A stretch of DNA of 64,000 nt from an uncultured Muribaculaceae bacterium (lineage in GTDB: Bacteria > Bacteroidota > Bacteroidia > Bacteroidales > Muribaculaceae): the NCBI GenBank assembly GCA_947178505.1, contig CAMWYR010000001.1:124001-188000 (forward strand), written 5' to 3'. A model generated the notes under the pieces. That model ran no database searches. It was not told the DNA's origin and worked only from the letters and a program-made list of their open reading frames with translations. Position 1 is the first letter of the stretch. Each line of letters starts with the position of its first letter. The translations under genes were made by a program, and so were the position numbers. Shown piece after piece: positions 19,712-29,393 of this stretch.

Positions 19712-20044
19712 ATGAAATCATTGATACTGACAGGCGGCATCGCCGTGCTCTGCGGCCTCTTAGGCGCCTGCTCAACGGCAGGTGAACAGGCGGCCGTAAA
19801 GGAGACAGCCGAGCAGATAGAGAATGCGAAAATTGCAGGCCGCGAGGCTGCACGCACATTTGTGACGCAGGATTTCCGCGACTCGCTCGAACTTCAGGGG
19901 AATCTGATAGCTGCCGGAGCCAAACGCGCCGCCTACGACAGTCTGCCTGAGCAACGCGCGGCCTATGACTCGGCATTTATTTCCACCGTGCGCACGGTGC
20001 GTCCTGAAGTAGCAGTTCAGATCGAACGTTATAACCGACGCTGA
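19712..20044 (+). CDS. Small hypothetical lipoprotein
   Basis: MKSLILTGGIAVLCGLLGACST lipobox; Ala-rich helical body; stop codon overlaps the next gene's ATG. Confidence 0.65.
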   Translation: MKSLILTGGIAVLCGLLGACSTAGEQAAVKETAEQIENAKIAGREAARTFVTQDFRDSLELQGNLIAAGAKRAAYDSLPEQRAAYDSAFISTVRTVRPEVAVQIERYNRR

Positions 20045-20814
20045 TGACGCCTGAAATTGCAACTCTGCTGCTCGAAGAGGCTAACCGTATCAATCGGCCT
20101 GCTTTCGTGAAGGATGACCCGGTGCAGTTTCCTCGTCGGTTTGACGATCAGCGTGATATTGAGATTGCATCCCTGCTCGTGTCGGTAATCTCCTGGGGGC
20201 GCCGTCCGATGATCCTGCGAGATGCCGAGAGAATGCTCTCGCTGATGGACTCCCAGCCTTATCGCTATATGATGGAAGGGGGCTATGAGGATCTCGATCC
20301 CGGGCTGAACATTCACCGCACATTCTTCGCGCGCGACATGCAGTGGTACCTCCGCGGATTGCGCGAGATCTATTCCCGTTATCCCTCGCTCGACGCCTTC
20401 GCGGCAGCAAAGAGGGTCGGCGACGAGAAGGCTCCGGCCTGGAAACTGGCTGAAGAGGTGCGTAGTATTGTAGAGGGTGTCAACGGCGGGACCACCTGCT
20501 CACAATGCCTGCCCACGAATCTCGCGTCGACCGCTCTCAAACGCCTCAATATGGCTCTTCGCTGGCTCGTACGCAACGACGGAATAGTGGATATCGGCGT
20601 GTGGCAATCAATTAAGCCTGCTCAGCTATACATCCCGCTTGATGTGCATGTCGGTAATACGGCCCGTGGCCTCGGACTCCTCGATCGCTCAGCCAACGAC
20701 CGGCGGAGCTGCGATATCGTCACATCAGAGATGAGGAAAATTTGTCCTGAAGATCCCGCCCTGCTTGATTTCGCCCTTTTCGGTATCGGAATAGAGGGGA
20801 AACAGGTGAAATAA
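20044..20814 (+). CDS. TIGR02757/DUF2400 family protein
   Basis: DDQRDIEIASLLVSVISWGRRPMILRDAERML; LKRLNMALRWLVRNDGIVDIGVWQSIKPAQLYIPLDVHVGNTARGLGLL. Confidence 0.85.
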   Translation: MTPEIATLLLEEANRINRPAFVKDDPVQFPRRFDDQRDIEIASLLVSVISWGRRPMILRDAERMLSLMDSQPYRYMMEGGYEDLDPGLNIHRTFFARDMQWYLRGLREIYSRYPSLDAFAAAKRVGDEKAPAWKLAEEVRSIVEGVNGGTTCSQCLPTNLASTALKRLNMALRWLVRNDGIVDIGVWQSIKPAQLYIPLDVHVGNTARGLGLLDRSANDRRSCDIVTSEMRKICPEDPALLDFALFGIGIEGKQVK

Positions 20815-20853
20815 AGATAATTACCCATAATTATTATTAGAGACTCAACCGCT

Positions 20854-22347
20854 ATGATTAGCAATGCGTTACGAAAGTTATCAACAGCAATACTATTAAT
20901 TTTCACCCTTCTGGGCGCAGCGGCCGCGAATCCGAAACGTGAGTTCCGGGGCGCATGGCTCCATGTCATCGGGCAGAGCCAATGGCAGAATAAGTCGACC
21001 GAACAGGCCAAGGCCTATATCCGGGATCAGTTTGACAAGCTGCAGCAGACCGGATGCAATGCCGTGATTTTTCAAGTGCGCCCGACGGCAGATGCCGTAT
21101 ATAAATCCGACCTCGAGCCCTGGAGCGCATGGCTCACCGGCAAGCGTGGCAAGGCTCCTTCACCAATGTGGGACCCGATGGAATATGCTATTGAGGAGGC
21201 CCATAAGCGCGGCATGGAATTTCATGCCTGGCTGAATCCATATCGTGTCACATCGGCCGCTAAGGAAGTGCTTCCGGCCGACCATATGAGCAACCGCCAT
21301 CCGGAGCGTTTCTTCCGATATAACGGGCAGATTCTCTTTGACCCTGCCTATCAGGAAAACCGAGATTTCATCTGCGAGGTCATAACAGACATTATGGATC
21401 GCTATGATGTTGACGGTATCCACATCGACGACTACTTCTACCCCTATCCTGCCCCCGGAAATGCGATTCCTGACGACAAGAGTTACGCAAAGTTCGGCAA
21501 CGGTCAGAACCGCGGCGACTGGCGACGCCATAATGTCGACCTGCTTATCGAGCAGATGCACCGCACGATCAAGGAGAAGAAGCCCTGGGTGCGATTTGGT
21601 GTGAGCCCGTTCGGGATCTGGCGTAATAAGAAGTCTGATCCGAAGGGTTCGAACAGTTCGGGCCTTCAGAACTACGACGATCTCTATGCCGACGTGATTC
21701 TCTGGGCAAAAAACGGATGGGTTGACTATCTCGCACCTCAGCTTTACTGGAATCTTGACACTAAAGCAGCGCCGAGCCGCAGCCTCGCCCAGTGGTGGAA
21801 CGACAACGCCAACGGAGTCGACATCTATATCGGGCAGGATGTGCAGCGCACGATGAATGTCGCTGATCCCGGAAATAATGATAAGAACGAACTCGACACT
21901 AAAGTGAAGCTCTCGCGCAAGCTTCCCAATGTGCAGGGTAATGTGTGGTGGCATGGCTATTGGGTCACTGGCAACTATAAAGGAGCCGCCGACTCACTGG
22001 CGATGAAATATCAGAGCACGATCGCCCTTCCTCCGGCCTATGGCGACACTCGCCATCAACCCAAGACGGTGAGCGAACTCAAGCTGGAGAAGAGCAAGGA
22101 GGGAACCTTCCTGAGCTGGAAAGCCCCGCACAACGGCCATCACCCGCATGAGACCGACGTGGTCAAGTATATCGTCTATGAGTTCTTCCCCGGCGAGAGC
22201 CAGAACATTGATGATGCGGAGGCAATTGTGGCCATGACGCCCTATACGAGAGTGAAGGTGGATTCCGATAGCGACATCACCTTCGCCGTGACGACAGTCG
22301 ACCGGATGAACCGCGAGTCAAAGCCAATCTTTATCTATTCCAAATAG
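20854..22347 (+). CDS. GH10-like (GHL10/DUF187) glycoside hydrolase, secreted
   Basis: EFRGAWLHVIGQSQW; LQQTGCNAVIFQVRPTADAVYKSDLEPWSAWLTG; YDVDGIHIDDYFYPYPAPG. Confidence 0.92.
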   Translation: MISNALRKLSTAILLIFTLLGAAAANPKREFRGAWLHVIGQSQWQNKSTEQAKAYIRDQFDKLQQTGCNAVIFQVRPTADAVYKSDLEPWSAWLTGKRGKAPSPMWDPMEYAIEEAHKRGMEFHAWLNPYRVTSAAKEVLPADHMSNRHPERFFRYNGQILFDPAYQENRDFICEVITDIMDRYDVDGIHIDDYFYPYPAPGNAIPDDKSYAKFGNGQNRGDWRRHNVDLLIEQMHRTIKEKKPWVRFGVSPFGIWRNKKSDPKGSNSSGLQNYDDLYADVILWAKNGWVDYLAPQLYWNLDTKAAPSRSLAQWWNDNANGVDIYIGQDVQRTMNVADPGNNDKNELDTKVKLSRKLPNVQGNVWWHGYWVTGNYKGAADSLAMKYQSTIALPPAYGDTRHQPKTVSELKLEKSKEGTFLSWKAPHNGHHPHETDVVKYIVYEFFPGESQNIDDAEAIVAMTPYTRVKVDSDSDITFAVTTVDRMNRESKPIFIYSK

Positions 22348-22376
22348 CAGCCGTGCAAATAGCCCGGGCCAATTCG

Positions 22377-22424
22377 CATAAGCATGCCGCCCCGATGCAC
22401 TGACATCGGGGCGGCATGCTCATG
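22377..22424. terminator. Bidirectional terminator between convergent genes
   Basis: AGCATGCCGCCCCGATG-cactga-CATCGGGGCGGCATGCT (17-bp perfect, extendable) followed by ttttat. Confidence 0.9.
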
Positions 22425-22455
22425 TTTTATATCACAATGCACTGAAAAGGAGGAC

Positions 22456-22665
22456 TCAGGAATTAGAACGTTCAACGATGGTGAGCTGCAATCCTAACGA
22501 ACTGAGCAGCCTCTCAACAGTCTTCACTGAAGGATTCGCATAGTCTCCCTCTATGGCTTTTATCATCCTGACACTAACGCCCGACATATCTGCAAGCGTC
22601 TGCTGCGTCAATCGTAATTCCTGACGGCGGAGCCGAATTTCCTGTCCGATATTCATAATTAACAC
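22456..22665 (-). CDS. HipB-like XRE-family HTH regulator
   Basis: IGQEIRLRRQELRLTQQTLADMSGVSVRMIKAIEGDYANPSVKTVERLLSSLGLQL. Confidence 0.85.
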   Translation of the reverse strand: MLIMNIGQEIRLRRQELRLTQQTLADMSGVSVRMIKAIEGDYANPSVKTVERLLSSLGLQLTIVERSNS

Positions 22666-22904
22666 ATTTTTTAGGCACGCGTCGGTTTAGGGGCTTACCC
22701 GGTTGCACGTATGCAAAGGTAATCATTTTCAATGATTTAAAGGGGCAAAAAATTACACGATTTACACTACTTTACATTTATTCACACTTTTTGACATCTG
22801 ACTGCAAAGTCCCGGCACAGCCAATCTTTATTTTTGCAATGTCATTCAGGATGTTGAATACGTCGGGCAGTAATGCTTTAAATAACCCTTAATTACTAAA
22901 AGAT

Positions 22905-23051
22905 ATGAGCAGTTTTGATTTACCATTGAAGATGAATGAGGAAAAAGATCGCGCGGGACGACGCGAGAAGTTCGGACGACGCGCAGCTCTGGCCGGAATC
23001 TATCTTATCGGCATAACCGTTGTGATGCTTCAGTTGAGAAGCATCTTATGA
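22905..23051 (+). CDS. 48-aa single-TM small ORF (not in the ORF track)
   Basis: ATG at 22905: MSSFDLPLKMNEEKDRAGRREKFGRRAALAGIYLIGITVVMLQLRSIL*; charged N-terminal half then one hydrophobic helix. Confidence 0.45.
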   Translation: MSSFDLPLKMNEEKDRAGRREKFGRRAALAGIYLIGITVVMLQLRSIL

Positions 23052-23092
23052 CTGAGCTTCGACCGGTAAGAATATTCTGACGGAGCGCGCAC

Positions 23093-23794
23093 TCAGACTC
23101 CGGTCTTACCGAACTTGGCACATCGCGGAGAATAGCAGAGGGTCACTATGAAATCGTCAGATAGATATGACCACACTTTCAGTATCTCTCCCCCCACACG
23201 CACTTCCCCGAAGAATTCTTCGGGGATTTCCTTTACGTTATCGGGCAGTCCGAAATCGGCACCCCTGAAGACGGGCACCGCCGGGCCGGGCACAGGCATC
23301 TTCACTATCCGTATATCTTTTCTGAAATCAAGACCGGGGCTCAGCATAGCCTTATATGCGGCCTCCTTGACAGTCCAGGCAAGCACGTTGGCCTCCACAT
23401 CATCAGCGTCAGCGAGGGAGAGTTCGTCTTCAGAGAGAAAGCGCCCGCGCACCTTCAGCACCTGTGCACGGTTGCGGCGCTCGGCATCTATGCCCATTGC
23501 AGCGCGCTGAGAGAAACTGCTGAGTTCCACTTCGGGCGTAGGGGGCAATGTTGCCACGGCCAGAAGACCCTCACAATGAGTTATTGAAATGCGCGATGCC
23601 TCTCCGTAGAGAAACGGGGCTCCGTTGGGGTAATGGCCTACCTCGCGATAGGCCTCACGCCCGTTCTCGCAATAGACCTGCAGCGCCATCTCCCGCCACA
23701 CTTCACCCTTGTAGATATCTCCGCCCGTCACTTCCTCAACCTTGATACCGGGTACCGTCGGGTGGCGCCAATATATGAAATCCGGATCATTCAT
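23093..23794 (-). CDS. 4'-phosphopantetheinyl transferase superfamily protein
   Basis: ISITHCEGLLAVA; MGIDAERRNRAQVLKVRGRFLSEDE; AWTVKEAAYKAM. ATG at 23794 (MNDPDF) preferred over 23842. Confidence 0.85.
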   Translation of the reverse strand: MNDPDFIYWRHPTVPGIKVEEVTGGDIYKGEVWREMALQVYCENGREAYREVGHYPNGAPFLYGEASRISITHCEGLLAVATLPPTPEVELSSFSQRAAMGIDAERRNRAQVLKVRGRFLSEDELSLADADDVEANVLAWTVKEAAYKAMLSPGLDFRKDIRIVKMPVPGPAVPVFRGADFGLPDNVKEIPEEFFGEVRVGGEILKVWSYLSDDFIVTLCYSPRCAKFGKTGV

Positions 23795-23804
23795 TTCTCT
23801 TTCC

Positions 23805-25193
23805 TTATTGATTTTGTCCAACTGATTTTTCATCATCGCCAAGCGTGACCTTCACCTTCACGATGCGGTGGCGCTCCATCTGCACCACCTGAAGCGACAT
23901 TCCTTCAAATCTGAATGTCTCTTTCGGACGCGGAAAGTCTCCCTTTATCTCCAGCAGAAGTCCGGCGAGAGTCTCCGCATCTCCGAGAGCCTCGATCTTA
24001 TCTTCGTCAATATCGAGCACGCGACAGAAATCTGTCAGCGGGATTTTTCCCTCGAATATATACGTATCTTCAGAGACGCGGTGATAGTTCCGGTCGGGAT
24101 CATCATATTCATCGTCGATATCACCGACAATCTCCTCGATGATATCCTCGAGGGTCACGATGCCCTGCGTCATGCCATATTCGTCGATAACGATGGCGAT
24201 ATGTATCTTACGTTTTCTGAAGTCTTCGAGAAGGTCGTCGAGCATTCTTGACTCGGGCACGAAATATGCCGGACGGATTAGCGACTGCCATTCGGGTCGG
24301 TCGCTCTTGCCGATATAGGGAAGAAGATCCTTGCTGTAGAGGACACCGCGGATTGAATCCTGCGTTGTGTCGTAGACGGGAATACGCGAATAGCCTGAAT
24401 CAAGAATCACGGCCATAGCCTGCTCCCAAGTGTCGTGAAATTCTATCGACGTGACATCTACCCGCGAGATCATCACCTCGCGGGCCTCGCGCTCACCGAA
24501 CGAGAGGATACCCTCAAGCATTTCCTTATCCTTTCCCTCTTTCACGTCAGAAATCTCCAGTGCTTTCTCGAGTTCATCTGTCGAAACTCGTTCTTCCTTT
24601 TTCGTCACCACTCGATTGACGATGAAAGATGACTTCACCATCAAGCGGGCAATAGGGCCGAGAAGCGTATAGAGAAGCGAGACACCCGACACTGACATAC
24701 GCACCCATTTAAGGGGATTGGTGCGCGCCACAAGCTTAGGGAAGATTTCTCCGAACAGAAGCAACAGGAATGTCATGAAGACGGTCTGCACCAGGAAGTT
24801 GACTACCGTGGAATTGAATTCGACGACCTGACTGATGGCGAATGTTAGCACCACGACCATAGTGATATTCACCAGGTTGTTGGCTATGAGGATAGTGGCC
24901 AGGAGACGTTCGGAGTTCCGGAAAAGGTTTAGCGCGCGCTTATCGCCTGCTATCTCCGATTCCTCCAGCTCATCGACCTGCTGGGGAGAGAGTCCGAAAA
25001 AAGCAATTTCGCTGCCCGAGACGAAAGCCGAGCAGAGAAGGCATGCGACTACGATGATAATAAGCAACGACCAGGGCAGCCATGACGGCGGCGCATGAAA
25101 AGCAATCGCCTCCGGGGAGGCCTGCGCAAGAATATTAAGCAACGCTGTCAATAGAAAAGTGGCCGGCGTGGCCGGCAAGGGATCTGTATCCAA
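23805..25193 (-). CDS. gldE: GldE-like CNNM/CBS transporter-associated membrane protein
   Basis: CNNM TM region, CBS pair ([69 protein letters not shown]), CorC_HlyC tail; PPTase is the next gene. Confidence 0.85.
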   Translation of the reverse strand: MDTDPLPATPATFLLTALLNILAQASPEAIAFHAPPSWLPWSLLIIIVVACLLCSAFVSGSEIAFFGLSPQQVDELEESEIAGDKRALNLFRNSERLLATILIANNLVNITMVVVLTFAISQVVEFNSTVVNFLVQTVFMTFLLLLFGEIFPKLVARTNPLKWVRMSVSGVSLLYTLLGPIARLMVKSSFIVNRVVTKKEERVSTDELEKALEISDVKEGKDKEMLEGILSFGEREAREVMISRVDVTSIEFHDTWEQAMAVILDSGYSRIPVYDTTQDSIRGVLYSKDLLPYIGKSDRPEWQSLIRPAYFVPESRMLDDLLEDFRKRKIHIAIVIDEYGMTQGIVTLEDIIEEIVGDIDDEYDDPDRNYHRVSEDTYIFEGKIPLTDFCRVLDIDEDKIEALGDAETLAGLLLEIKGDFPRPKETFRFEGMSLQVVQMERHRIVKVKVTLGDDEKSVGQNQ

Positions 25194-25416
25194 AATATAA
25201 TCTATTTTTACTCAAACATTTCGCTCCGCGTCATTTACGTATTGAGCCGTGGAGCGGGGATTCGCGACGCACTACGGGGCGCCACAAATTTCTCTTGCAA
25301 ATTTACAAATTTTTATACTCAATTCCAAATGAAGTTGTTCCGACTTCCCTCCGAACCCCTCTTTTTACGAGTAGCCGCATGGCTTTATGAAAAGAAGGAT
25401 CCTTTTTGAATAGAAT

Positions 25417-25448
25417 AATGCCCCCGCTTCAGATGAAACGGGGGCATT
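25417..25448 (-). terminator. Terminator hairpin after pnp
   Basis: AATGCCCCCG...CGGGGGCATT. Confidence 0.75.
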
Positions 25449-25489
25449 GTCTTATAGAGGAATAATATTATCCGTGATGTCGGGATGGT

Positions 25490-27802
25490 TTACTCAGCAT
25501 CCTTGTGCTTGAATGTGCGAGGGCCGCGGTCACTGTTGTCGCGACGGGGACGGGGCCCACGGTCACCACCTTCACGACGCTCGCCGTTGTCACGGCGGGG
25601 ACGGGGTCCACGGTCGCCACCTTCGCGGCGCGGACGAGCCTCACGCTCAACATAGCCCTCGGGCTTGGGAGTGAGCGCGCGCATTGAAAGACGGTATTTG
25701 CCGGTCTTCTTATCGATTTCGATAAGCTTCACCTGCACCTTGTCGCCCTCCTTGAGGCCGCTGGCGGCCATATCGTCGAGACGATTCCAGGAGATTTCGC
25801 TGATGTGGAGCAGACCATCCTTTCCGGGCATGAACTCGACGAATGCACCGAAGTCGAGGATCGAGCGGACAGTGCCGTCGTACACCTCACCCTCCTCGGG
25901 TTGAGCCACGATTGCCTTCACGCGTGCCACCGCAGCATCGATGCTTGCCTTATCTTTCGAAGCGATCTCCACGCGACCGATTCCGAGAACTTCATCCTCA
26001 TCGATTGATATGGTTGCGCCGGTCTCTTCCTGGATGCCCTGGATCACCTTACCCTGCGGACCGATAACGGCACCGATAAGCTCCTTGGGAATCTCCATAG
26101 TGACAAGACGGGGCACGTGCGGCTTGTAGTCTTCGCGGGGCTCCGGAATAGTCTCATTAATGATATTGAGGATATGCAGACGTCCGTCGCGGGCCTGATC
26201 GAGCGCTTTCTCGAGCACTTCGTAGCTGAGGCCGTCGCACTTGATATCCATCTGAGTAGCGGTGATACCCTTCGTCGTACCGGTCACCTTGAAGTCCATA
26301 TCACCAAGGTGGTCCTCATCGCCGAGGATATCTGAGAGCACTGCATACTTCACATTTCCCTTGTCGGAGATAAGGCCCATAGCCACGCCGGCTACCGGGC
26401 GCTTCATCTTCACGCCGGCATCGAGGAGCGAGAGCGTACCGCCGCAGACAGTAGCCATTGACGACGAGCCGTTCGACTCAAGAATATCCGACACGATTCG
26501 GCAGGTATAGGGGAAACCATCGGGGAACATACGCTTGAGCGCACGATGAGCGAGGTTACCATGGCCGATCTCACGGCGACCTACGCCGCGCTGCGGACGT
26601 GCCTCACCGGTTGAGAAGGGAGGGAAGTTATAGTGAAGGAGGAAACGCTCCTTGCTCTGATTGAGCACGTCGTCGACGATTTTCTCATCGAGAGTCGTAC
26701 CGAGGGTGGTGGTCACGAGCGCCTGAGTCTCACCGCGGGTGAAGACAGCTGCTCCGTGAGGACCGGGCAGATAGTCGATCTCGCACCAAATGGGGCGGAT
26801 TTCAGTAGTCTTACGGCCGTCGAGACGGATGCCCTCATCTAGCACGCAGCGGCGCATGGCTTCTTTCTCCACATCGTGGTAGTAGCGCTTCACCATAGCC
26901 TTACGCTGGTCGGCATTGTAGCGTTCGAGCTGCTCCTCCGTCATCTCGGGGAGGTTGTCGAGATATTCTTGGCAAACGGCAGCGAACTGCTCGGCGCGCC
27001 AGTGCTTGTCAGCGGCTCCGGTGCGCGCGATGGCATAAGCCTTATCGTAACATTTCTCGCGGACGTCGGCGCGAAGCTCATCGTCGTTGATTTCGTGGCA
27101 GTATGTGCGCTTCTCTTCCTTTCCGGCTTCCTTCATGAGCTCTTCCTGAGCGACACAATGCTTCTTGATCTCGGCGTGTGCCACCTTGAGAGCCTCGAGA
27201 AGTTCGGCTTCAGAGACTTCATTCATTTCGCCCTCGACCATCATGATATTGTCGTAAGTAGCACCGACCATCAGCTCAATGTCGGCTTTCTCGATCTGGT
27301 CGAAAGTAGGATTGATCACCCATTCGCCGTCAACGCGGGCAACGCGCACTTCGGAAATGGGACCATTGAAGGGGATATCGCTGCAGGCAAGGGCTGCCGA
27401 AGCGGCTATGCCGGCCAACGCGTCGGGAGCGTCATTTTCGTCGGCGGAGTAGAGGGTGACGTTGACAAATGTGTCAGCGTGGTAGTCGTCGGGGAAAAGC
27501 GGACGGAGCACACGGTCGACGAGACGCGAAGTCAGGATCTCATAGTCGCTCGCACGACCCTCACGCTTAAGAAAGCCGCCCGGATAGCGGCCGATGGAGG
27601 CATATTTCTCTTTATATTCCACTGTAAGGGGCATGAAGTCGACGCCCTCACCGGCCTCTGCGGCCGAACATACGGTGGCAAGCAACATCGTGTTGCCCAT
27701 GCGCACCTCCACAGATCCATCTGCCTGCTTTGCAAGCTTGCCGGTCTCGATCGTAATCTCACGGCCATCGGGCAAGGCGATGGTTTTCTTTACTGGTCTC
27801 AT
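25490..27802 (-). CDS. pnp: Polyribonucleotide nucleotidyltransferase
   Basis: RNase PH domains, KH ([27 protein letters not shown]), S1 ([31 protein letters not shown]), Arg/Gly-rich tail. Confidence 0.98.
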   Translation of the reverse strand: MRPVKKTIALPDGREITIETGKLAKQADGSVEVRMGNTMLLATVCSAAEAGEGVDFMPLTVEYKEKYASIGRYPGGFLKREGRASDYEILTSRLVDRVLRPLFPDDYHADTFVNVTLYSADENDAPDALAGIAASAALACSDIPFNGPISEVRVARVDGEWVINPTFDQIEKADIELMVGATYDNIMMVEGEMNEVSEAELLEALKVAHAEIKKHCVAQEELMKEAGKEEKRTYCHEINDDELRADVREKCYDKAYAIARTGAADKHWRAEQFAAVCQEYLDNLPEMTEEQLERYNADQRKAMVKRYYHDVEKEAMRRCVLDEGIRLDGRKTTEIRPIWCEIDYLPGPHGAAVFTRGETQALVTTTLGTTLDEKIVDDVLNQSKERFLLHYNFPPFSTGEARPQRGVGRREIGHGNLAHRALKRMFPDGFPYTCRIVSDILESNGSSSMATVCGGTLSLLDAGVKMKRPVAGVAMGLISDKGNVKYAVLSDILGDEDHLGDMDFKVTGTTKGITATQMDIKCDGLSYEVLEKALDQARDGRLHILNIINETIPEPREDYKPHVPRLVTMEIPKELIGAVIGPQGKVIQGIQEETGATISIDEDEVLGIGRVEIASKDKASIDAAVARVKAIVAQPEEGEVYDGTVRSILDFGAFVEFMPGKDGLLHISEISWNRLDDMAASGLKEGDKVQVKLIEIDKKTGKYRLSMRALTPKPEGYVEREARPRREGGDRGPRPRRDNGERREGGDRGPRPRRDNSDRGPRTFKHKDAE

Positions 27803-27915
27803 TAATTCTAAAATCTTTATTGTTTCTTCTTTCGTACAAATTTACAAATATTATTCCAAACCTCTATAAGGAATTGCAATATTTTCCTTAATTTTGTAAA
27901 AAAAAGAACTCCAAG

Positions 27916-28992
27916 ATGAAACTAAGACATATCCTTCCGGCCCTGAGCGCCCTTTGTCTGCTTGCGGCAGGATGCTCGAAGCCCCAGTTTAAGATCACGG
28001 GCGAGATAAAGGATGCCCAGGGAAAGAGTATCGTTCTCGAGAAATCAGATTTCCACGGCCGATGGGTGGCCGTCGACTCTACTAAGGTCGGTGCCGACGG
28101 CACATTCCTCATCAAAAGCGACGCTCCGGCTTCGCCCGACGTCTATCGTCTGATGATGGATGGTCAGTTCGTCTATGTGCCTGTCGACTCTATCGAGAGC
28201 CTGCGTCTGAAATCTACGGCAGCCGGTTTCGGCCACCGCTATATTCTTGAGGGCACAGAGCAGGCCGAACTGATGACAGCCTTCGAGAGCGAACTGCTTT
28301 CGCTTCAGGCTCCCGACTCGGCCGCCCTCGCCGACTTCAAGCGTAGCGTCTACACAAAGTATATTAAGGAGGCCCAGGGCTCGATTCTGAGCTATTACGT
28401 GCTTACTAAGTTTTACGATGGTAAGCCCCTCTATGATCCGGCCGATCCGCAGGATGTGAAGTATTATTCGGCAGTGGCCACGCAGTTTGATCAGTTCCGC
28501 CCCAACGACCCTCACGGGCGCATGGTGAAGGAGGTGTCGCTCGAGGCCATGAAACGCCGAAATTCCGAGCAGGGAAAGAAGACGCTTATCCAGGCTAACG
28601 AGATTAAAGTGATAGATATTGCACTTCAGGATACAAAAGGTAACATCGTGCGGCTCTCCGACAAGGTAGGCAAGGGGAAACCGGTGGTAGTGGTGATGAG
28701 CATGATGAATGAGGCGGAATCTCCGGCGTTCAATAAGGAGCTCGCACGAATCTACAACTCGCGCAACGGAGCTGTGGAGATTTATCAGGTGTCGTTCGAC
28801 GCCGGTCAGTACGAATGGCGCGAGGCGGCCTCCAATCTTCCCTGGATCAACGTGCTCGATCCGTCGGGGACATCCTCTACCGCGCTTCGCGACTATAATG
28901 TGCACTCGCTGCCCGCCGTGTTCTTATATGACAGCAACGGCGATCTCGTGGACCGCCCTGCATCCTTGCACGACCTTGAAAAGAAAATCTGA
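27916..28992 (+). CDS. DUF4369-like plus thioredoxin-fold lipoprotein lacking CxxC
   Basis: Lipobox CLLAAGCSK; FKITGEIKDAQGKSIVLEKSD; C-terminal thioredoxin-like INVLDPSGTSSTALRDYNVHSLPAVFLYDSNGDLV. Confidence 0.75.
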   Translation: MKLRHILPALSALCLLAAGCSKPQFKITGEIKDAQGKSIVLEKSDFHGRWVAVDSTKVGADGTFLIKSDAPASPDVYRLMMDGQFVYVPVDSIESLRLKSTAAGFGHRYILEGTEQAELMTAFESELLSLQAPDSAALADFKRSVYTKYIKEAQGSILSYYVLTKFYDGKPLYDPADPQDVKYYSAVATQFDQFRPNDPHGRMVKEVSLEAMKRRNSEQGKKTLIQANEIKVIDIALQDTKGNIVRLSDKVGKGKPVVVVMSMMNEAESPAFNKELARIYNSRNGAVEIYQVSFDAGQYEWREAASNLPWINVLDPSGTSSTALRDYNVHSLPAVFLYDSNGDLVDRPASLHDLEKKI

Positions 28993-28994
28993 TT

Positions 28995-29327
28995 ATGGAC
29001 TGGAAAGATATGCTCGGCGAGCTGCGCGACAGCGGAATGCTGCCTGAAGGCTCCGACCCGGCGCCCGCGCAGGAGCGCAGCGCGGAGAAGCGCCCGGCCG
29101 ATCGGCTCCACATCGTTGTTGAGCGTAAGGGCCGGAAGGGTAAGACGGCCACTATTATTGAGGGGTTCACATGCTCCGACGACAAGCTTGAATCCATCGC
29201 CGCCGATCTGAAGAAACGGCTCGGGACCGGAGGCTCAGCCCGCGGCGGTGAAATCCTCATCCAAGGCGACTACCGCCAGCGTATAGCAGATATACTCACC
29301 GACCTCGGCTACCGGATGAAATCCTGA
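28995..29327 (+). CDS. SUI1/YciH-family translation factor-like protein
   Basis: IVVERKGRKGKTATIIEGFTCSDDKLESIAADLKKRLGTGGSARGGEILIQGDYRQRIADILTDLGY. Confidence 0.9.
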   Translation: MDWKDMLGELRDSGMLPEGSDPAPAQERSAEKRPADRLHIVVERKGRKGKTATIIEGFTCSDDKLESIAADLKKRLGTGGSARGGEILIQGDYRQRIADILTDLGYRMKS

Positions 29328-29393
29328 GCCGCCCACAGGTTGGCGTGCCAAGCGGCCTTCCGACTGAATTTCTGACTGCATCACTTAACTCAC

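Noticed and set aside
25325-25410. Possible small RNA between gldE and pnp
   Set aside because: Only a short palindrome (AAGGATCCTT) and no clear promoter-terminator pair of its own.
26876-27805. 309-aa plus-strand ORF antisense to pnp
   Set aside because: Complement of a clear pnp gene; no family features.
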